The notes under the pieces are model-generated. The model was not told the origin of the DNA. It saw only the letters and a list, made by a program, of their open reading frames with translations, and searched no databases. 18,669 nt of DNA, taken from positions 12,936 through 31,604 of the forward strand of contig PMZS01000055.1 of NCBI GenBank assembly GCA_003170115.1. Direction: 5' to 3'. This DNA is from Spirochaetaceae bacterium. Its GTDB lineage: Bacteria > Spirochaetota > Spirochaetia > SZUA-6 > Fen-1364. Shown here piece after piece: positions 14,545-18,669 of the stretch. The number at the start of each line of letters is the position of its first letter. The first letter of the stretch is position 1. The position numbers and the translations under genes were made by a program.

Positions 14545-16610
14545 CCTTCCTCCGCATCGCGGTACCCCGCGGATTTATTTGCATCGCGGTACCCCGCGGA
14601 TTTATTTGCATCGCGGTACCCCGCGGATTCGCTTCTTACGCGTGGAAATGCCAGTCGGACGATCGTCTCCCCGGATTCGCCCGTGGCGAAGTCGATCCCG
14701 CCTTCGTTTCGTTCCACGATTATCCGCGCAAAATACAGGCCCAGCCCCCGATGGCCGGGCTTCGTTGTGAAGAAGGGCTTGAAGAGCCGGCGCCGGCTCA
14801 GAGCGTCGATCCCCGGGCCGTCGTCGGCGATCTCAATGACCGCGCGTGCGTGATCCGCGGCGCAGCGGATACGGACCACGGCAGGGTGTCCTTCCCCCGC
14901 TTCCGCCGCGTTCTCCAGCAGGAGGCTCACCGCCTGGACCAGCTCCTCGACGCAACAGAGGATCAGGCCGCCCTCAATTCCCTGTTGTCGAAATTCGGTT
15001 CCGGGATATCTCCCCCGCACCCGCTCGACAGCAGCTCCCGCGATCTCCTCCGGCGCTGAGGGCCGGCACGGCGACGAGGGGGACCCCGCGAGAGATTCGA
15101 GGGTCCCAAGAAAAAAAATCGCCTCTGTTCCCGCTTCCTTCTGCTCGACAGTTCCCCCCTTGCTCGCCCCGGCGGCCAGAACACGGAGAGGCTCATGGAG
15201 AGTGCGCACGATGCCACGGATGATCGACCTCGTCTCCGCCAGCCTCAGCGCATGGAGTGCCCTCGTGTTCTCCTGGGTGAGCTGGATCAGCGCCTGCAGC
15301 CCCTCTGAAGCCTGGGGAACGCCCCCTTCCAGACCGGCGCCCCGCGCCCGGGAGAACAGATGCTCGACCGGCAGCCGCAGCACGCCAAGAGCGACGACGA
15401 GGATACCGGCGGCAAAGAGCTCGGGGAGAGGCGCCGCAAGACGGTACGCGGCGGCGATATATTCTTTCAGCGGCATGTACACCACCCCGAAGAGACCGAT
15501 GGTGAAAATCACGAGCGTCCCATATATTCCGTAGCGAACCAGGAACACGCGGAGGTTGAGCGCGGTACCCCTCGTGAGCGCCAGCAGAAGAAAGAGCGGA
15601 AGGATGGAGAGGAACAGCTGGGCGAGTGACCCGAGCCCGACCTGATGGACCGGTCCTCCCAGGATAAGGGGCAGTTGATCCAGGAAGAAATAGGGAGGAA
15701 AAGCGATGAGCACTCCTGCGAGCATCCACTGGAGCATTCTCTTGTCCCGCGGAAGGCGAGACCGCGCATAGGCGCTTCCCAGGAGCGCGGCCAGGACGGC
15801 ATAGGCACATCCGTCGGACAGGATGACAAGCTGGCCCAGCCGCCTGTAGTCCGTAAGCAGGCTCTCCACCCCCGTGGCCATCCAGCGTGCAAAAAGCCAG
15901 GCTCGCACAATGCAGAAAGCGGCATACAGCACGATGACCAGCCAGACGATCCCTCCTCGAACAGTGCGAGATCCTCTCCGCCACGGAAAATACATGGCGA
16001 ATATCACAAGGAGCCACGAGGAAATGTTCCCCGCGTTTGCCAGCAGGTTGGCGGGGAGGCTCTCATATGAGAAGGGCATGATGCAGGTGAACACCAGGGA
16101 GAGGAGCACGGAGAGCGCGAGGGGAATCGTGGAGGTTTCCAGCGGCATTCTCCAGCAGAGAGTGAACGCGGCCACCGCGAGCATGACGCAGAAAACGAGC
16201 TCGAAGATCCAGTCCAGCCGCGCAAGGCGAAAGTAGGGGCTCACCTGCAACGTCAGCACCTGTCCGGCGTCACGTTCCACCTGCAGGGAGTACGGGGCAA
16301 AACTCCGTACGCTCAACGCGGCGCGCACCAGGTCCCTGGTGTCGGAAATGTCCTGTCCGTTCAGGGAAAGAATACGGTCGCGTTCGGGCAGCACACACGC
16401 GGCCAGCGGGGCGGTGAATGGCGCACTTGGAAAAAAAAGGACCGCGCCACGGCGGACCACAACCTCGGGATCGTAGCGGAGCAGGCCGGTGTCCGGCGTC
16501 AGGAGCGACCGCACGAAAAATGGACCGCCAAGGAGAGTGAAGGAGGCGCAGAGAAGAGCAAGAAATACGAACCGGCGGTGAAGTCTCCGGGCTCCTCTCA
16601 ACCCACCCAT
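14541..16610 (-). CDS. multi-TM sensor histidine kinase with extracytoplasmic PDZ-like domain
   Basis: A 689-residue membrane kinase. TM1 (about 14-34) is followed by an external domain (about 45-125) containing ERDRILSLNGQDISDTRDL, a typical PDZ core, then about 7-8 more membrane segments (about 134-415). The cytoplasmic part has a phosphoacceptor-like LHEPLRVL (His472) and a HATPase_c domain: N-box LLLENAAEA (Asn567), G1 DDGPGID (596-602), F-box FFTTKPG and G2 RGLGLYFAR (613-629). The region between His472 and the ATPase is short, so it is not a standard HisKA dimer domain. A repeat-derived tail (662-689, SAGYRDANK units) follows the last kinase strand. The gene overlaps the upstream cyclase-like gene by 13 bp and rnhA by GTGA. 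No response regulator follows. The PDZ domain suggests sensing of exposed protein C-termini or an envelope protein. Confidence 0.9.
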   Translation of the reverse strand: MGGLRGARRLHRRFVFLALLCASFTLLGGPFFVRSLLTPDTGLLRYDPEVVVRRGAVLFFPSAPFTAPLAACVLPERDRILSLNGQDISDTRDLVRAALSVRSFAPYSLQVERDAGQVLTLQVSPYFRLARLDWIFELVFCVMLAVAAFTLCWRMPLETSTIPLALSVLLSLVFTCIMPFSYESLPANLLANAGNISSWLLVIFAMYFPWRRGSRTVRGGIVWLVIVLYAAFCIVRAWLFARWMATGVESLLTDYRRLGQLVILSDGCAYAVLAALLGSAYARSRLPRDKRMLQWMLAGVLIAFPPYFFLDQLPLILGGPVHQVGLGSLAQLFLSILPLFLLLALTRGTALNLRVFLVRYGIYGTLVIFTIGLFGVVYMPLKEYIAAAYRLAAPLPELFAAGILVVALGVLRLPVEHLFSRARGAGLEGGVPQASEGLQALIQLTQENTRALHALRLAETRSIIRGIVRTLHEPLRVLAAGASKGGTVEQKEAGTEAIFFLGTLESLAGSPSSPCRPSAPEEIAGAAVERVRGRYPGTEFRQQGIEGGLILCCVEELVQAVSLLLENAAEAGEGHPAVVRIRCAADHARAVIEIADDGPGIDALSRRRLFKPFFTTKPGHRGLGLYFARIIVERNEGGIDFATGESGETIVRLAFPRVRSESAGYRDANKSAGYRDANKSAGYRDAEEG
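14554..14629 (-). repeat. 27-bp tandem repeat, 2.8 perfect copies, in the kinase C-terminus
   Basis: Two full units (14554-14580, 14581-14607) and 22 bp of a third (14608-14629) are identical. Each unit contains CGCGG-TACC-CCGCG, a 5-bp hairpin with a 4-base loop, followed by an AT-rich spacer. Because 27 is a multiple of three the repeat keeps frame and encodes SAGYRDANK units at the end of the kinase. The last unit abuts the rnhA Shine-Dalgarno sequence. Perfect identity implies recent expansion or ongoing slippage. Confidence 0.95.
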
Positions 16611-17620
16611 GCGCTGCCGGCCTCTCGAATGCCCGTCACCGAGGTGGGCTGCAGCATGCGGTGGATGCGCCGACCTTCGTATGTCCCGGCGGGCTGGAAA
16701 AATCCGCGCAACTGCGGCGGCACCAGGTCGTATGCATCCGCCGTGATCTGAAATTGACCTGGTCGAGTGAATCTCCGCCCGAGGTGGAAGATCGAGTTCA
16801 CCGCATCCGAGACGATCCTGCCCGTGTCCCCATCGTGGTAGACGGTGCTGCCGATAGAGAGGGCCATCCGGAATGAGAGCCGGCCGGGCAGGAGGGACTC
16901 CTCGACATCATAGAAAATGCTCGACAGCAGGATTCGCAGGCCGCAGATCGGAGCGAAGGGAGTGGGCTCGTGCAGCGGGAAGAGAACGAGCCCGCCAAAC
17001 CGGGACCACATCCACAGCCGTCCGCCGTGCTGGGCGACAATCCTCTCGATGAACTCGCGAAACGTCGCCATCGCGGCGGCCAGGTTCTCCGGCTCGTGGC
17101 GCTTCTTCAGCTCCTCCGCGTCGTCCACCTCGATGAAAAGGAACGCAAAGCTGTGCTCGTGACCGGGCTGGATCTCCGCCCATCCGTCGCTGATGGCTGC
17201 CTGCACGTCAAGGGGAAGGTCCGGAGCGGAGGAGGCGTCAGTGCCGACGCCAATGCGCTTCGCATAGGCCAGCGCCGCACCGCGGCGCTTTGCGGTGGCC
17301 CTCGCGGGCGCGATTCCTCTTCCGATGTAGTCGACGGCGCCCGCGTGAAAGACCGACGCCACATCCACAACTTTCCCCGCGGGATCGAGGACGCAGAATC
17401 GAACACGGGGATTCGCGGCAATCACTGCCAGCAGCCGTGCCTGCTCCTTCGCTGCCAGCCCCTGCACGTCCAGATAGACCAGGGGGGCCACCTCCAGCGA
17501 GGGGAGGGCCTTCTTCAATTCCGAAAGCGGCCTGATCTCCAGGTCGCGTGTCCCCCGACCCGCGAGAAACTGAACCTTCAGAACCTTGCGCGGAGCTTTC
17601 GTGAAGACTACGGCCTTCAT
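16598..17620 (-). CDS. receiver-like plus class III cyclase-homology protein lacking metal-site aspartates
   Basis: A 340-residue predicted cytoplasmic protein. Residues 1-120 resemble a receiver fold (VYLDVQG with Asp51, and FHAGAVDYIGRG at 91-102), but the conserved Lys-Pro is missing. Residues about 155-325 align with class III nucleotide cyclases: FLFIEVDDAEEL, GRLWMWSRFGGLVLF, LSFRMALSIGSTVY and DAVNSIFHL. The first metal Asp is replaced by Glu164 and the second by Phe208, while the transition-state Asn is present (Asn275) and its Arg partner is His279. Alone it should be inactive. I chose ATG 17620 because it overlaps the TGA of the upstream cyclase-like gene (ATGA); an in-frame GTG at 17632 is less likely. 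The gene overlaps the kinase start by 13 bp. Confidence 0.75.
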   Translation of the reverse strand: MKAVVFTKAPRKVLKVQFLAGRGTRDLEIRPLSELKKALPSLEVAPLVYLDVQGLAAKEQARLLAVIAANPRVRFCVLDPAGKVVDVASVFHAGAVDYIGRGIAPARATAKRRGAALAYAKRIGVGTDASSAPDLPLDVQAAISDGWAEIQPGHEHSFAFLFIEVDDAEELKKRHEPENLAAAMATFREFIERIVAQHGGRLWMWSRFGGLVLFPLHEPTPFAPICGLRILLSSIFYDVEESLLPGRLSFRMALSIGSTVYHDGDTGRIVSDAVNSIFHLGRRFTRPGQFQITADAYDLVPPQLRGFFQPAGTYEGRRIHRMLQPTSVTGIREAGSAWVG

Positions 17621-18540
17621 TTCTTTTCCCACTCCAGCGCGTAGCGATAGACGGTGCTGTTGTCTGGTCCCGGCACGGGGGAGAACAGGGGGGCGAGCTT
17701 GCTCCCCAGGTCCGTGTAGACGCCGGGAGAGACGGTGAGAGACCCCGGATGAGTATACCGGGATTCAAGGAGCTCCGCCCTTCGGATGACGTCCCCCGCG
17801 GACTCCGTTGCCGACATCAGGAATCTGCAGGGGCCGGCGTGCACGGCAAGCCGCACGCGCACGGGCTCCGGCAGCGCGCGCCCCAGCAGGTTGTAGACAA
17901 ACAGCTCGTGCACGATTTCCAATCCGCAGAGCGTGGCCTGGATCGTCTTGTCCAGGAAGTAGAAGGCGGCAAGACCGCCGTCGCCTTCCCATCCCCAGAT
18001 CCTCCCGTCACGCTTTTCCACCTGCCGCGTGATCATGCCCCTCACTCTTGCATATGCGTCAGCCACCTGGCTTTGTGGATAACGGCGCAGCATCTCGGAA
18101 TTGCCCACGACGTCGACGCGCAGGAGAGCGAACTCATAGGTGTGTCCCTCGCGAAGGGTCCCCCACCCCATGGTTCGCTCGTGCTCCCCGGCTTCGACGA
18201 AAATGCCCTTTGCCGCGCTGTAGCGGTACCCCTGGCCTTCCAATTCGGCGATGATCCGCGGGAGAAGGGGAATCCGGACCTCCCGGCTCATGAATCCGTG
18301 GGTTGTCACCTCGATGAGGGACTCGACGAACTTCACGAGATAGCCTTCGCGGGAGAAATCCTTGAGGATATGCCGCGCCGCATCCGCCCGCGGCATGCCG
18401 ATGGCGGAAGGGAAACCCGAGCGCTCGTAGATATCGTAGTTCGGGATGATCATGCGCGCCACTTTCTGCATGAGCTCGACCGGCATCGATTGGGAGAGGG
18501 CGCTCACGAAAAGGCTCGCCACACGCGAGTTCACCTTCAC
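17617..18540 (-). CDS. class III adenylate/guanylate cyclase-homology protein with metal-site aspartates
   Basis: A 307-residue soluble protein. The N-terminal ~130 residues are helical and unassigned. Residues about 135-300 form a class III cyclase-homology domain: ALLRVDVVGNSEML (Asp143), GRIWGWEGDGGLAAF (Asp187), VRVRLAVHAGPC and a final SAGDVIRRAELL / HPGSLTVS segment. Both metal-binding Asp are present, but the transition-state Asn and Arg positions appear as Arg253 and Leu257. The start is GTG 18540, supported by GGAGGG (18552-18547) six bases upstream and a promoter at 18617-18646. The downstream gene carries the reverse set of active-site losses, so the pair may act as a heterodimer. 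The product could be cAMP, cGMP or none; signal-binding rather than catalysis is also possible. Confidence 0.75.
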   Translation of the reverse strand: MKVNSRVASLFVSALSQSMPVELMQKVARMIIPNYDIYERSGFPSAIGMPRADAARHILKDFSREGYLVKFVESLIEVTTHGFMSREVRIPLLPRIIAELEGQGYRYSAAKGIFVEAGEHERTMGWGTLREGHTYEFALLRVDVVGNSEMLRRYPQSQVADAYARVRGMITRQVEKRDGRIWGWEGDGGLAAFYFLDKTIQATLCGLEIVHELFVYNLLGRALPEPVRVRLAVHAGPCRFLMSATESAGDVIRRAELLESRYTHPGSLTVSPGVYTDLGSKLAPLFSPVPGPDNSTVYRYALEWEKK

Positions 18541-18616
18541 GACGGACCCTCCGTGCTCGGCGGGCTACTTTTTCTCCGGCAACGATCGCTCCCATCGACG
18601 GCCGACATTGTCACGC

Positions 18617-18646
18617 ATTCTACTTCCGCGCCGGGCGCGGGGTCAA
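18617..18646 (-). promoter_or_regulatory. sigma70-type promoter with palindromic spacer for the cyclase-kinase-rnhA-comM run
   Basis: On the minus strand TTGACC (18646-18641, 5/6), an 18-bp spacer and TAGAAT (18622-18617, 5/6) lie about 100 bp upstream of GTG 18540. The spacer contains a perfect inverted repeat CCGCGC-CGG-GCGCGG (18626-18640). A repressor or MerR-like regulator could bind there. The predicted start, near 18610, leaves a leader of about 70 nt. Confidence 0.6.
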
Positions 18647-18669
18647 GCTTCCTCCACCCGGGTTGACAT

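Noticed and set aside
14554..14629. CRISPR array
   Set aside because: The 27-bp units are directly adjacent with no variable spacers and stay in frame with the kinase.
12619..14853. Plus-strand frames opposite comM, rnhA and the kinase end
   Set aside because: Antisense shadows of clear genes. One includes the 27-bp repeat read in the other direction, which explains its repetitive peptide.

Overview
The window is GC-rich, gene-dense bacterial chromosome with no rRNA, tRNA, CRISPR array or transposase that I can see. Most genes are on the minus strand, in tightly packed operons whose start and stop codons often overlap (TGATG, ATGA, GTGA). A spirochaete (Spirochaetota) or similar diderm is my best guess. 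The basis is holB next to murG outside a cell-division cluster, several exported lipoproteins, an outer-membrane-barrel-like protein and envelope-linked signalling proteins. That assignment is inference.

Layout, left to right. (1) Positions 1-1897, minus: murG followed by holB, which runs off the left edge. (2) 1917-2693, plus: an exported protein of unknown function; its stop codon overlaps the convergent stop of a pseudo-receiver/GGDEF diguanylate cyclase (2690-3712). (3) 3787-5624, minus: an SH3-domain lipoprotein and a DUF445-like membrane protein, coupled by a GTGA overlap. (4) 5603-7218, plus, divergent from (3): a small beta-barrel-like envelope protein and a caspase-fold (C14) lipoprotein with an EF-hand-like loop, coupled by ATGA. 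(5) 7235-10448, minus: htrA-uvrB with a visible promoter. (6) 10608-11345, plus: a Crp/Fnr-type regulator with a near-perfect ribosome-binding site. (7) 11365-12400, minus: two tandem paralogues of a small Cys/His (HNH-like) protein with a 59-codon gene between them. A decayed piece of a second copy of the small gene lies upstream. This looks like a duplicated accessory cassette. (8) 12484-18540, minus: an apparent operon of two class III cyclase-homology proteins, a multi-TM PDZ-containing sensor kinase, rnhA and comM, driven by a good sigma70-type promoter at 18617-18646.

The most interesting points are as follows. The two adjacent cyclase-like proteins have lost complementary active-site residues, which suggests a heterodimer. 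A perfect 27-bp repeat extends the kinase C-terminus directly in front of the rnhA ribosome-binding site. The Cys/His-protein/small-gene cassette has been duplicated and carries a possible attenuator. The caspase lipoprotein is paired with a putative outer-membrane protein.

All residue counts and alignments were made by eye. No database search was run.
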